Shown here one piece after another: positions 47,991 to 57,940 of a DNA stretch of 64,000 bases (positions within the stretch are counted from its first letter, which is position 1; every line of letters starts with the position of its first letter). Origin of the DNA: Steroidobacter agaridevorans (GTDB taxonomy: Bacteria > Pseudomonadota > Gammaproteobacteria > Steroidobacterales > Steroidobacteraceae); NCBI RefSeq assembly GCF_009932555.1, contig NZ_BLJO01000006.1, forward strand, positions 529,648 to 593,647, given 5' to 3'. The notes beneath the pieces were generated by a model that worked only from the letters and a program-made list of their open reading frames with translations, had not been told where the DNA came from and ran no database searches. A program made the translations under genes and the position numbers.

Positions 47991-49923
47991 TGACTTCGCT
48001 CTTGCCGACGCCATCGCCCAGAATCCTGCGCAACGTCGCCCGCACGGTCGCGGCGTCATCGTCGAAATCGCCGTGATGGAGCGAGGTCGAGGCATCGATG
48101 GAACCGACCGGCTTGTTGTTTGGCGAGATGACCAAGCTGGCATTCTCACCTTTGAACAAGGCCGCCAGCTCGGCATCCTTGCGCAGGTACTTTTCCATGC
48201 CGAGGATGGGCACGCCTTCCCGAAAGAGCGGAATGCGCGGCTGATTCTCGAAGGCGTGCGAGACCAGATAAAGCAGCGATTTGTGATAGATGTTGGCGCA
48301 TTGATCGTCCTGCTCCGACTTGTCGGAGAGTGCGAACAGCGCGAACCGTTTGATCCGCTTCTTTTTGAGAGCAGGCAGGTAGTGCTGCTTGAACAGCTCG
48401 ACCGTGCAGGCCGGCGCCCAAAGCGTGACCGATTCGATGTCGATGCCAGCTTCGTTGAGCGCAGTGAGCAGCGGCGCATGGAAGATGCTGCCGGCGCTGT
48501 GGCCGACGAGATGAATCTTCGGCACCTGCGCGGCTGGCAGCTTGTCTATCAACCGCTTCAGATGACCGACCACGGCGCGCGCCCCACCTTTGGTGTTCTG
48601 AGTCGCTCCGAGCGCGTTCTCTTTCATCTCATCCCACGCTGCCTTGCCTGAAAGCACACGGGCCAGCGGCTCGAGCGCATCGTCCAGCCGGTCGAGCATG
48701 AAATCCTTGGCGGCATCGAGCACGCCTTCCGGCCGGCGACGACGGAACGCGTCGTCGAGCACGTTCTTCACGGTGGTCCAGTAATCGGTGTGCCAGATGA
48801 ATGTGAAGGGATAAATGCCCGACGACAGCATGGTCGAGCGGTAATCCGCGAGCCGCTGAACCGCCGAGTTTTCGCTCACCAATCCGCCGTGCGCGTAAAG
48901 CAGGATGTGCTTGTAGCCGGCGGTCTCGATGGCCTTGGGCAGCTCGTTCTTGAACAAGTGCGCTACTTCTTCGGCCGATGTGCCGTAGTTGCCGCCCGCC
49001 TTGAATTCGCCGTCGTTGCCGAGACTGATGATGTGAGGCCGCAAGTCCGGATAGGAATATGCCGCCGACTGGCCCGCCGAAGCGGAATGCGCGACCGCAG
49101 TCGAGCTGCTCTTCTTCAGCTCGATCGGCGCACCGAGACGCGCGACCCACACATCCGTGGCGTTCTGCAGCCAGTCGTCATAGCTGATGCACGCGAAGCC
49201 TTCGTAGCCCCACTCATCGCCCCAGGAGTTCTGGATCCAGAAGCCGCGCTTGTCGTAGCCCACGATAGCGAAGGCGTGCGCACCCAGCTGCGTGTCGGAA
49301 TACTCGATCAAGCCATCTTCGCCAGGCTCACTCCATCCTTGATGCACGTTCGACGTGGCGAACAGCACGCCGACTTCGGCGATTGCGGAGTGCATGGCGA
49401 CCAGGTCTTTGTGATTCACGCGATAGTAGGCGCCGAGCGGACGGCGCAGAGCATCGGCGGTGCGCCCGTCATTCAGTCCGGTCAGCAACTGGCCCTTGTT
49501 GCTCTTGGTGGCGACCGAAGGCCACAGCGCTTCGGAGCAAACGCCATGCTTGTGCCAGCCTTTCATCGCGCCACGCGCGCTCGAACCTGAATAGCCTTCG
49601 CCCGGCCACTCGTCGTAGCGCTTCGCCAGCTCATACAACATGCGCGGGCTGACGGGATTGCAATCGCTCACCACTTTGCGAGTGGTCAGCAGATAGTTCA
49701 CGACTGTTGCGAGGCCGTAACCTGTGCAGGCGCCTTCGGATCCTTGATTCAGGATGGGGATGCGATGCTCGCGATAGCGCGCCAGCTCGCGCTCGGTGGG
49801 CACTTCGATCAGCGTCGGAACATACATCTTGTCCCGGAAATCGAGCGTGTCCCGGCGGACGTCGAAGGTTCTAGCTTTCTTGCGCTTGCTGCCAGCCGCC
49901 GCGCGGGTCGTGCGCTTCGCCAT
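47920..49923 (-). CDS. Papain-like cysteine protease fused to an alpha/beta hydrolase
   Basis: 667 residues, no signal peptide, with a basic N-terminus. The first half (about 50-255) is a C1-type peptidase: ILNQGSEGACTGYG (C66), GAHAFAIVGYD (H216) and IQNSWGDEWG (N232) are the catalytic Cys, His and Asn with the usual spacing. The second half (about 285-640) has alpha/beta hydrolase features: YAHGGLVS and HLVGHSAGS with S476 as nucleophile, typical of lipases or esterases. The combination in one chain is uncommon. Substrate and role unknown; the location beside a Tad/toxin locus is suggestive but not proof of a link. Confidence 0.78.
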   Translation of the reverse strand: MAKRTTRAAAGSKRKKARTFDVRRDTLDFRDKMYVPTLIEVPTERELARYREHRIPILNQGSEGACTGYGLATVVNYLLTTRKVVSDCNPVSPRMLYELAKRYDEWPGEGYSGSSARGAMKGWHKHGVCSEALWPSVATKSNKGQLLTGLNDGRTADALRRPLGAYYRVNHKDLVAMHSAIAEVGVLFATSNVHQGWSEPGEDGLIEYSDTQLGAHAFAIVGYDKRGFWIQNSWGDEWGYEGFACISYDDWLQNATDVWVARLGAPIELKKSSSTAVAHSASAGQSAAYSYPDLRPHIISLGNDGEFKAGGNYGTSAEEVAHLFKNELPKAIETAGYKHILLYAHGGLVSENSAVQRLADYRSTMLSSGIYPFTFIWHTDYWTTVKNVLDDAFRRRRPEGVLDAAKDFMLDRLDDALEPLARVLSGKAAWDEMKENALGATQNTKGGARAVVGHLKRLIDKLPAAQVPKIHLVGHSAGSIFHAPLLTALNEAGIDIESVTLWAPACTVELFKQHYLPALKKKRIKRFALFALSDKSEQDDQCANIYHKSLLYLVSHAFENQPRIPLFREGVPILGMEKYLRKDAELAALFKGENASLVISPNNKPVGSIDASTSLHHGDFDDDAATVRATLRRILGDGVGKSEVINFQRSASSLRERRVRADKAAGF

Positions 49924-49957
49924 AGTGAGTGGACCGAAGAGTTGTTATGGAAAGAGG

Positions 49958-52069
49958 TCAATCCCACATTGCGCGCAGCGCCGCAGCTGCGTCAATTCGT
50001 ACTTTGGTATCAGAGGCCTTGTTACCCGGAGTGTGCGGTGTTGCCGGCCACGCTCGCTGTTCGAAACATTGCATGAGCTGATCGGTCAGGAAGCGACTGC
50101 GCGCGCCATAAACGTGAGCGTCGCCGGTGCGGCTTTGCTGAGTGATGTAGTACCGCAGGGGCGCTACCAGATGCAGGTCATGCTTGGCGCGGGTCATGGC
50201 GACATACAACAGCCGCCGTTCTTCTTCGATCAAGTCGGGCCGGCCGGTCGCGTGCTCGTTGGGGAAGTTGCCGTCGGCCACATTCAATACATACACCGAG
50301 TCCCATTCCTGGCCCTTCGCCGAATGAATGGTCGAAAGGATCAGGTAGTCCTCGTCGCGCGCCGGGTCGCCGGCCAGATCGCTGGTGACCTGCGGTGGAT
50401 CCAGCGTCAGCTCGGTAATGAACTGCTCGCGTGATGCGTACTGGCCAGCCAGCCGTTCCAACTGCTCGATATCGCCCATGCGCACGCGTGCGGCGTCGTA
50501 GATGCGTTCGAGCTGTGGCTCGTACCATTTCCGCAGCCGGCCGAGCTGACCGATCCATTCGGGCGCCTGGGTGAGATCGCTCACCAATTCCACCAGACCC
50601 GCCCACTCCCGCTCTGCCGCCGAGGGCATGCGATACGAAGCCAGTGTTGGCCACGCGTAGCCGCTGGCCTCGAACACTTTCAGGCAGCGGTCGGCCACCG
50701 CAGGCCCGACGCCGCTCAACAATTGCAGCACACGGAACCCGGCGATTCGGTTGCGCGGATTGTCGGCCCAGCGCAGTAACGCCAGCACATCCTTGACGTG
50801 CGCGGCTTCGAGGAACTTCAAGCCGCCGTACTTGGTGTAAGGAATATTGCGCCGGATCAGCTCCAGCTCGAGCATGTCGCCATGATGTGAATTGCGCATC
50901 AACACCGCTTGCCGGCGCAGCGCGACGCCTTGTTCGCGCGTCGCCAGGATCTGTTCGACGATGTAGAGCGCCTGGGCCTTGTCGTCCTGAACGGATACAT
51001 AAAAAGGACGGCGCGACGACGTGCGTCCCGAGCGCAACTCTTTCTGGTACTGCCGCGGGCTGTCGCCCATCAACATGTTGGAGGCGTCGAGGATGGGCTG
51101 CACGGAGCGATAGTTGTGCTCCAGCTTGATGATTTCCGCGGCGGGCGTGAAACGCGCCGGGAATTCGAGAATGTTCTCGATGCTCGCGGCACGGAACGAG
51201 TAGATGGCCTGCGCGTCGTCGCCGACCACGCAGACACCGGCTCCCTGCGGCTTCATGGCCATCACGATCTCCGCCTGCAGCGCGTTCGTGTCCTGATACT
51301 CGTCGATCAACACGTGCGAGAAGCGGGCGCCGATGGCTTGCGCGAGCTCCGATTCCTGAACGAGCAAATGCCAGTAGAGCAACAGGTCGTCGTAATCGAG
51401 CAGCTGCTGTGAATGCTTGAGCTCCACATAGCGGCGGAACAGCTTGGTGAGATCGTCCGCCCACTCGGCGCACCAGGGAAACGCATCCTGCAGTGTTTTT
51501 GCGAGCGGAGCGCGGCTGTTGACCTTGTGCGAATAGATCGCAAGGCATGTGTCTTTGCGCGGAAAGCGCTTCTCCTTCTTCGAGAAGCCCAATTCCTGGC
51601 GGACCACGTCCAGCAGATCGGACGCATCGCCTCGATCCATCACCGAGAACGACGGCTCGAGTCCGACCACATGCGCATATTCGCGGATCAGCCGATTGCC
51701 GATGGAATGGAACGTGCCCGACCACAGCAGGCGCGCGGCATTGATGTGAATCGAACCGGCTCGCGGCGAGTTGGCCAATGCTTGAGTGGCGATCCGTTCC
51801 GCCCGCCGGAGCATTTCCTGGGCGGCACGACGCGTAAACGTCAGCAATAGAATGCGCTCGGGCGGCACGCCTTCGAGCAGCAAGTGCGCGACTCGGTGGG
51901 CGAGCGTGTTGGTTTTGCCCGTGCCGGCGCCGGCGATGATCAATAACGGACCCGCGCTGAATCCTTCGGCCGAACGTGCGCCATAGAGAGCTGCCCGCCT
52001 TTGAGCGGCGTTCAGGGTTTCTCCAAAGGCGGGCGCGGAATCGGGGGCGGTGCTGGCTGCAATACTCAT
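49958..52069 (-). CDS. UvrD/Rep-family ATP-dependent DNA helicase
   Basis: 703 residues. SF1A helicase motifs in order: Q motif LNAAQRRAAL, Walker A IAGAGTGKT, Ia TFTRRAAQEM, II DEYQDTNALQ, III VGDDAQAIYSFR, IV EHNYRS, V STIHSAKGQEWD and VI RRLLYVAMTRAK. Length and sequence are closer to a UvrD/PcrA-like accessory helicase than to Rep. Separated by 86 bases from the divergent PhoD-like gene. Confidence 0.9.
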   Translation of the reverse strand: MSIAASTAPDSAPAFGETLNAAQRRAALYGARSAEGFSAGPLLIIAGAGTGKTNTLAHRVAHLLLEGVPPERILLLTFTRRAAQEMLRRAERIATQALANSPRAGSIHINAARLLWSGTFHSIGNRLIREYAHVVGLEPSFSVMDRGDASDLLDVVRQELGFSKKEKRFPRKDTCLAIYSHKVNSRAPLAKTLQDAFPWCAEWADDLTKLFRRYVELKHSQQLLDYDDLLLYWHLLVQESELAQAIGARFSHVLIDEYQDTNALQAEIVMAMKPQGAGVCVVGDDAQAIYSFRAASIENILEFPARFTPAAEIIKLEHNYRSVQPILDASNMLMGDSPRQYQKELRSGRTSSRRPFYVSVQDDKAQALYIVEQILATREQGVALRRQAVLMRNSHHGDMLELELIRRNIPYTKYGGLKFLEAAHVKDVLALLRWADNPRNRIAGFRVLQLLSGVGPAVADRCLKVFEASGYAWPTLASYRMPSAAEREWAGLVELVSDLTQAPEWIGQLGRLRKWYEPQLERIYDAARVRMGDIEQLERLAGQYASREQFITELTLDPPQVTSDLAGDPARDEDYLILSTIHSAKGQEWDSVYVLNVADGNFPNEHATGRPDLIEEERRLLYVAMTRAKHDLHLVAPLRYYITQQSRTGDAHVYGARSRFLTDQLMQCFEQRAWPATPHTPGNKASDTKVRIDAAAALRAMWD

Positions 52070-52155
52070 CGCCGCCTATGATGGCGCAAAACTGTATATA
52101 ACGACAGAGCTGCTTGCTTGCCGATGTAACGCATTGATCGGCAGAATTTCGCTCC

Positions 52156-53553
52156 ATGCTCCACCTCTTGCCGCATCTGGTGACACAGCACACTGCCCGC
52201 CTATGGCTGTGTGCACGCGGCGTCGATAAAGCACAGCTGGCCTCGATCTCGTTGCGAGTTAACGGCATCGAGGCGCCGGTGCCGGTGAAAGACTGGCAGG
52301 ATTTCCCGCCCGCCCGCTCCAGCGCCTGGCAACCCATGGGCGCCATGCCGCTGCTTTACCAGTTCCTCGATGCAGGGCCATTGCAGCCAGATCGCGTGTA
52401 CGAAGCCAGCGCGAGTCTCGGCGACAGCCAGCCGGCTCGTGCGCGCTTCAACACTTTGCCCGGGCAGCTGGGCGACGAAACCAAGCCGCTGCGCGTGTTG
52501 CTGTCGTCTTGTTATTTCACGGGCAACAGGCGTTCGCGTCTCGCTTCATCGTTGTTCGGGCAGCTCGATCGCAATGGGCTGCGGCCGCATTTGAGGATCT
52601 GGGCGGGCGATCAGGTGTATCTGGACGCACCGTGGTACGAGTTTGCGATCAAATCTCACAGCGTCGCGGAGTTGGAGAGGCTGCATTCAGCGACCTATGC
52701 GCGCACGTGGTTTGCCGATCAGGGATTGAACGCCGTCTTGCCGCAGGGAGCGAATGTGTTCTGCACAGACGATCACGACCTTTGGAACAACGCGCCTCAT
52801 CCAAGTGTGGTCGCTCGCGATACAAGTGACCCGACCAAGCGCGAGGCGTGGCGCGCAATCGCTCGTGCACTGGGACAAACGTTTCAAGGCGACACAGCGA
52901 ACGGGCAACGCTTCCAGGTGCCGCCGCTGGATTTTTTCGTGTTGGACGCCCGAGTGAATCGCACCGACGAACGTCTGTTCTCCAACGCGCAGTGGCAGCA
53001 GCTTCGAGCCTGGGCTGCGGAGCCGCAGGGATTGGGGGTGTTGGTGCTGGGTCAACCGCTCTTCGAGCGAGCCTCGAAACGCAGAGGCGAGCTTGGCGAT
53101 TATCGTCTCGCGGATTATGAGCGTGAGTACAGCGAGCTGATGGAGTTGCTGGGCCGTGCAACTCGCAGTACGACCGTGCTCACAGGCGACGTGCACTTCA
53201 GCCGCGTCACATGGTCTTCGTTTCCAGCAAGCGCCACGGCACGCAACGAACGGCGCGTTACTGAACTGATCAGTTCGCCGCTTGCGCTGGTAGCCGGCGG
53301 ACAGTTGTTATCTGTATTCGGCGATTGGGCGGCTGCACCGGCAAAGGCGAGCTTACCCGCCCGACATTCGTTTAGCGGCACCACCATGCATACCGACGAG
53401 TCGCTGCATTCCGCCGCCGAATGCACGATGCTGCTGGAGTTCTATCGCCGCGGACAGCGGGTGTTCTGTACAGTTTCGCAGTGGCGGCTGAACGATCTCG
53501 ATGCCAGTCGCCCGTCGTTTCGTCGGGAATATTTCTTAGGGATCAGCCAATGA
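52156..53553 (+). CDS. PhoD-like metallophosphatase
   Basis: 465 residues, no obvious signal peptide. Metal-binding motifs of the PhoD/calcineurin fold: SSCYFTG, IWAGDQVYLD (151-156), FCTDDHDLWNN (about 202-212) and LTGDVHFSR (about 347-355). PhoD proteins are phosphodiesterases/alkaline phosphatases, usually secreted; lack of a signal peptide suggests a cytosolic role here. It overlaps the next gene by four bases. Confidence 0.8.
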   Translation: MLHLLPHLVTQHTARLWLCARGVDKAQLASISLRVNGIEAPVPVKDWQDFPPARSSAWQPMGAMPLLYQFLDAGPLQPDRVYEASASLGDSQPARARFNTLPGQLGDETKPLRVLLSSCYFTGNRRSRLASSLFGQLDRNGLRPHLRIWAGDQVYLDAPWYEFAIKSHSVAELERLHSATYARTWFADQGLNAVLPQGANVFCTDDHDLWNNAPHPSVVARDTSDPTKREAWRAIARALGQTFQGDTANGQRFQVPPLDFFVLDARVNRTDERLFSNAQWQQLRAWAAEPQGLGVLVLGQPLFERASKRRGELGDYRLADYEREYSELMELLGRATRSTTVLTGDVHFSRVTWSSFPASATARNERRVTELISSPLALVAGGQLLSVFGDWAAAPAKASLPARHSFSGTTMHTDESLHSAAECTMLLEFYRRGQRVFCTVSQWRLNDLDASRPSFRREYFLGISQ

Positions 53554-54425
53554 ATCTTTCCGGACTGCGCCGCTCCGATGTCGACAGCGGCAATCCTCTG
53601 CTGAAGGAAACGCCCGCGGGGTCGGCCCCACAAGGCGCAGCGGCGAACTTCACCTGGCTGCGCTCGACGGGCTATCGCGATGGCGTGGTATTGCTCGGCG
53701 GCACGTCCATCGTCGACTTTCGGATGCGCGTGGCGCAGTCGGAGTTGCGCCAGGATCTGTTGCCGAGCTTCTGGTCGACCTGCGGCCTGCTCATCGACGG
53801 CAATGTGCTGATGACGGCGCGCGTCGATGCCATCAGCGACAGTAGCGCGCGAGTGGAACGGAATGGCCTGGAGGCGGTGAAACTGGATGCGGAATCGCGT
53901 TACGGCGATTCGAATTTCTATCCAAACATTGCGATTCTGCAGTTCACGGATGATCACGCCGCGATCCGGGAACACGTCGCGCGCATCGGCCAGGAGCGCA
54001 CGATCGTCGATCTGTTGGCGCAGATCGTTGCGTGGTTGGGCTATTGCTGGGCAGTGGGCGAGCGCGGTAATCCGTTGATGCAGGGACATGGCATCCCGTC
54101 CGCGACGCTGCTCGAGCGGGCCCACGGCCTGGCCAACATCGATCTCAGTCCTGGGTTGCCGTCGGCGTCAAGTTGTCCCGAGGCGATCTGGCAGGCGGCG
54201 CGCTGGTGGTACAAGGCGTACGACGCTGCGGAATCGACCTCGTTCACGCCGCGAGGCGCGTATCTTATTCGCCAGCCAGCCGCCGCAGCGCTGGGCATTC
54301 GCGACGATGTACAAGGCGATCAGATTGTCGGCACGACGCGCAGCGATGAGTTGATCGAGGGCCTGCGGAAAACATCGAAGCCGCGCCCCACGGCTAAGCG
54401 AGGGGCGCAAGCCAAGAAGAAGTAA
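53550..54425 (+). CDS. Hypothetical protein coupled to the PhoD-like gene
   Basis: 291 residues from ATG 53550 (four-base overlap with the preceding stop). Segments include TGYRDGVVLLGGTSIVDFRMRV and CGLLIDGNVLMTARVD, and a Lys-rich tail (AKRGAQAKKK). No recognised domain, signal peptide or membrane segment. The tight overlap implies a joint function with the phosphatase. Confidence 0.6.
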   Translation: MNLSGLRRSDVDSGNPLLKETPAGSAPQGAAANFTWLRSTGYRDGVVLLGGTSIVDFRMRVAQSELRQDLLPSFWSTCGLLIDGNVLMTARVDAISDSSARVERNGLEAVKLDAESRYGDSNFYPNIAILQFTDDHAAIREHVARIGQERTIVDLLAQIVAWLGYCWAVGERGNPLMQGHGIPSATLLERAHGLANIDLSPGLPSASSCPEAIWQAARWWYKAYDAAESTSFTPRGAYLIRQPAAAALGIRDDVQGDQIVGTTRSDELIEGLRKTSKPRPTAKRGAQAKKK

Positions 54426-54434
54426 CGCGGATTA

Positions 54435-56468
54435 TCAAGTGTGCGGCAGGTTCAAATACTTGCCGTGCCAATCCAGATAGCGCTGCATCCGATCTTTCAA
54501 GTACGTCGGCTTGCGAATACCGTGGTGCTCGCCCGGATAGATGATCAGCTGCGTCGGGACGCCGAGGCTGCGCAGCGCCTGATACATCTGTTCTGAATTC
54601 AGCAGCGGAACGTTGAAGTCCTGCTCGCCGCACAGGAACAACGTCGGCGTCTTGATGCGGTCGGCATGCAGGAACGCGTACGAGTTGTGCAGATACGTGT
54701 CGAGATTCTTCCAGGGCAGGCCCAGCTCCATCTCATACTCGCGGATGTACATGTCCGTGCCATAGCCCGCCAGCACGTTCGAGATCGACGCGCCGCTGGT
54801 CGCCGACTTGAAGCGCGTGTCCTTGGCGATCACGACGTTGGTGAGAATGCCACCATAGCTCCAGCCGCCGACACCCAAACGGTTCGGATCGGCGATGCCC
54901 TGCTGCACGACGTAGTCCACCGCGCCGAGCACGTCCTCCGAGTCCTTGCCGCCCCAGTCTTTATAGATCGCCGTCGTGAACGCTTCGCCACGACCCGAAC
55001 TGCCGCGAGGATTCGCAGAGACGATGACGTAGCCCTGCGACGCAAAGATCTGCCACGGCAGCGTGAACGAGTTCGCGTACTGCGAGACCGGACCGCCGTG
55101 AATCCACAGCAAGGTTGGATAGCGCTTGTTAGCGTCGTAGTTGGGCGGCGTCACAACGAACCCGCTGATGCGCGTCCCATCCTTCGAGGGAAAGGAGATC
55201 TCCTCGGTCGCGCCGAGCTGCACGCTTGCCAGCCACTCGTCATTGTGGTGGGACAGCATGCGCGCCTGTTTGCCGTCGAATGCATACACCGCATCCGGCG
55301 AGTCCACCGTGCTGTCGAGCACGGCGATGCGGCCTTTGTTGCCCAGATCGTAGTCCGTCGTTTCGCGTCGGCCGTCGAGCAAGCGATCGATCTTGCCGTT
55401 CGCCACATTCAGCCGCGACAGCACCTGATTGCGATCGTCTTCGAGCAGGAAATAAATGGATTTGCCGTCTGCCGACCAGTGCGGCTCGATCACATTGCGG
55501 TCCAGAGCCTGCGTGACGATGCGCGACGTGCCGCCGGTCGCCGCGACAATCGCCAGGTTGTGAACCGAGTAATAAATGAGCTTCGGGTCGCCCGCGGTCA
55601 CGAACGCCAGCTCCCGCCCATCGGGACGCCACGTCGGTGCGCTCATCCATGAGGAGTCGCCGGCGTCGCCCTGGAACTTCGTCACCAGCGTCGCGTTCGC
55701 ACCGGCACGCGGCTCGATTGTGTACAAGCCGTATTCGTTATTGCGATCCGGATCTTCGTTGCGATTGCTATAGAAGGCGATGCGGCTGCCGTCGGGCGAC
55801 CAGCTCGGCATGCTTTCGTCGAAACGATCTGGCGTGAGGTTGTCCGCCTTGCGCGTAGCCATGTCGAATACATACAAATGGCGGCGCTGCGTCCCCAGGT
55901 AGCCGGTGCCGTCCTCTTTGAAGTAGAAACGATCGATGACGATGGGCAGCGGTGTCTTGTCCTTGTCCGCGCCACGCTGCTTGCGGGGATCTTCGTCGCT
56001 GACGATCAGCGCCAGCTTCTTGCCGTCGGGCGACCACTCGAAATCCACCACGTCGCCATTGAAGCCGGTCAGCGGCTTGGCTTCGCCGCCCTGGCGATCC
56101 AGCAGCCACACCTGTTCCGGCGGATCGTCTTCGCCGCGGGCAGTGAGAAAGGCCAGATATTTGCCGTCGGGGCTCCAGCGGGGCGAGCTCTCGCTGTCAT
56201 CGGAGTTGGTGAGCTGCACGCTTTGTTTGCCGTCCCAGCTCGACATCCAGATGTGGCTGGTGCCTTTGTCCTTGACCGGATCGGCGGTGCGGACCGAATA
56301 GGCCACCCACTGGCCGTCAGGCGATACCTGTGGATCGCCGATCTCGCGCACGGCGTTGATGTCGTCGGCGGTGAGCGGCCGCCGCTCGGTCGCCGCCATC
56401 GCCATTGACGGAACAAACTGGCACGCGACCCAGCCGAGTAGCAAGGCACGCAACGTGGGATTCAACAT
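54435..56468 (-). CDS. S9-family prolyl oligopeptidase-like peptidase
   Basis: 677 residues with a signal peptide ending MAMAATE, so periplasmic. N-terminal seven-bladed propeller (repeated SPDGxxxA motifs such as SPDGQWVAYS and WSPDGKYLAFL) and C-terminal alpha/beta hydrolase: GGWSYGG (S537), CGEQDFNVP (D617) and PGEHHGI (H648/H649). Closest to acylaminoacyl-peptidase/dipeptidyl peptidase types that cut small peptides. Confidence 0.9.
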   Translation of the reverse strand: MLNPTLRALLLGWVACQFVPSMAMAATERRPLTADDINAVREIGDPQVSPDGQWVAYSVRTADPVKDKGTSHIWMSSWDGKQSVQLTNSDDSESSPRWSPDGKYLAFLTARGEDDPPEQVWLLDRQGGEAKPLTGFNGDVVDFEWSPDGKKLALIVSDEDPRKQRGADKDKTPLPIVIDRFYFKEDGTGYLGTQRRHLYVFDMATRKADNLTPDRFDESMPSWSPDGSRIAFYSNRNEDPDRNNEYGLYTIEPRAGANATLVTKFQGDAGDSSWMSAPTWRPDGRELAFVTAGDPKLIYYSVHNLAIVAATGGTSRIVTQALDRNVIEPHWSADGKSIYFLLEDDRNQVLSRLNVANGKIDRLLDGRRETTDYDLGNKGRIAVLDSTVDSPDAVYAFDGKQARMLSHHNDEWLASVQLGATEEISFPSKDGTRISGFVVTPPNYDANKRYPTLLWIHGGPVSQYANSFTLPWQIFASQGYVIVSANPRGSSGRGEAFTTAIYKDWGGKDSEDVLGAVDYVVQQGIADPNRLGVGGWSYGGILTNVVIAKDTRFKSATSGASISNVLAGYGTDMYIREYEMELGLPWKNLDTYLHNSYAFLHADRIKTPTLFLCGEQDFNVPLLNSEQMYQALRSLGVPTQLIIYPGEHHGIRKPTYLKDRMQRYLDWHGKYLNLPHT

Positions 56469-56604
56469 TTTGATCGGGGCTCCCGGAGGAAGAGGAGCGC
56501 AGAGTGTCGTACGGCAATTCCTTCGTCAATTCACTCGCCAGGAACCAAGACATGGTCCGGGCGTTTCCTTCGGCAGTGCTGCTTCGGTCGCAAGAGGCGA
56601 GACC

Positions 56605-56769
56605 ATGAAACCGTTGGTGTGGTTGGGATTTGCATTGGTCGTGGCGTGGGCCGTCCTCTGGCTCGGCATCAAGATGGCCGTGTTCGCCGTGCACGCGCTG
56701 CTGCTGATCGGCGTGGTGCTGATCGGTTGGGGCCTGCTGCACCGGGGGCATGCCGACAGTCCTTCTTAA
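56605..56769 (+). CDS. Small membrane protein, 54 residues
   Basis: MKPLVWLGFALVVAWAVLWL begins a nearly all-hydrophobic protein with one long or two short helices and a polar tail (HRGHADSPS). AAGAGGCGA lies upstream of the ATG. Lies 16 bases before the topoisomerase gene, possibly co-transcribed. Function unknown. Confidence 0.55.
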   Translation: MKPLVWLGFALVVAWAVLWLGIKMAVFAVHALLLIGVVLIGWGLLHRGHADSPS

Positions 56770-56785
56770 CATTTGATAGCGCGCC

Positions 56786-57865
56786 ATGCGTGACCTGCCG
56801 CCAGATCTTCCCGAATCGGTCGTGCAGGCTCATCAGCATGCACGCGCGAACGGATTGATCTATGTATCGGACGCCGAGCCGGGCATCGAGCGCCACAAAC
56901 GGGGTCAGGCCTTCTACTATCTCGGGCCTGACCACAAGCGCATTACCGACGAGCGCGTTCTCGCCCGTATTCGCAAGCTGGCTATTCCGCCGGCGTATAC
57001 AGAGGTCTGGATTTGCACCAAGGAGCGCGGCCACCTGCAGGCCACCGGGCGCGATGCTCGCAGGCGCAAGCAGTATCGATATCACGCCGAGTGGCGCACC
57101 ACGCGCGACAACGGCAAGTTCTCCAAGATGATCGAATTCGGCGCGCAGCTGCCCAAGCTGCGGCGCCGGCTCAAACAGGATCTGGCGTTGCCCGGCCTGC
57201 CGAAGAACAAGGTGCTGGCGGTCATCGTCACCTTGCTCGAGGAAACATTGATTCGGGTCGGCAACGAAGAGTACGCGCGCGCCAACCGGTCTTATGGGTT
57301 GACGACACTCAGAAACAAACATGTGAAGTTTCTGAGGGACGGACGGGCGTCGTTCAACTTCCGCGGCAAGAGCGGCCGCCCGCACGAAGTGGTATTGGAC
57401 GACCGCAGGCTCGGGCGCTTGATCAAACACATTCAGCAACTGCCCGGACAGGCGCTGTTCCAATACGTGGACGACGACGGTAAGCGCCAGCCCGTGGATT
57501 CGGGCATGGTGAATGAGTATCTGCATGAGGCCATGGGCGGCGACAACGATTTCACCGCCAAGGATTTCCGCACCTGGGGCGGCACGTTGCGAGCCATCGC
57601 CTTCCTGGCATGCCAGGCTCGCCAGGAACCGATGAGTCAGCGCGCCTTCAATGGCTGCGTCGCCGCCACGGCTCGCAATGTTGCCGAGGCGTTGGGCAAC
57701 ACCCCGGCGGTGTGTCGCAAGTCATATATCAATCCGGTCGTGTTCGATGCCTGGAAGACGGGCATCGTCGAGAAACGAGTCCCGCACAAGTCGATGTCGC
57801 CACGTCAGATGGAGCAGGCGGCGCTGGCGTTGCTCAAGATTCAGCATAAGACGACCGTGAAATAG
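56786..57865 (+). CDS. DNA topoisomerase IB
   Basis: 359 residues, poxvirus-like bacterial topoisomerase IB that relaxes both positive and negative supercoils without ATP. N-terminal domain YLGPDHKRITDERVLARIRKLAIPPAYTEVWI, catalytic domain with RVGNEEYARANRSYGLTTL, GKSGRPHEVVLDDRRL, FRTWGGTLRAIAFL, and the active-site tyrosine Y314 in CRKSYINP. Confidence 0.93.
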   Translation: MRDLPPDLPESVVQAHQHARANGLIYVSDAEPGIERHKRGQAFYYLGPDHKRITDERVLARIRKLAIPPAYTEVWICTKERGHLQATGRDARRRKQYRYHAEWRTTRDNGKFSKMIEFGAQLPKLRRRLKQDLALPGLPKNKVLAVIVTLLEETLIRVGNEEYARANRSYGLTTLRNKHVKFLRDGRASFNFRGKSGRPHEVVLDDRRLGRLIKHIQQLPGQALFQYVDDDGKRQPVDSGMVNEYLHEAMGGDNDFTAKDFRTWGGTLRAIAFLACQARQEPMSQRAFNGCVAATARNVAEALGNTPAVCRKSYINPVVFDAWKTGIVEKRVPHKSMSPRQMEQAALALLKIQHKTTVK

Positions 57866-57940
57866 GTCGTTTGCGCTTCGACCGGCTCTCCAGCAAGATG
57901 CGCGCGCCGGGACGCGGCCCGGCACAAAAGCGGTGCGGGC

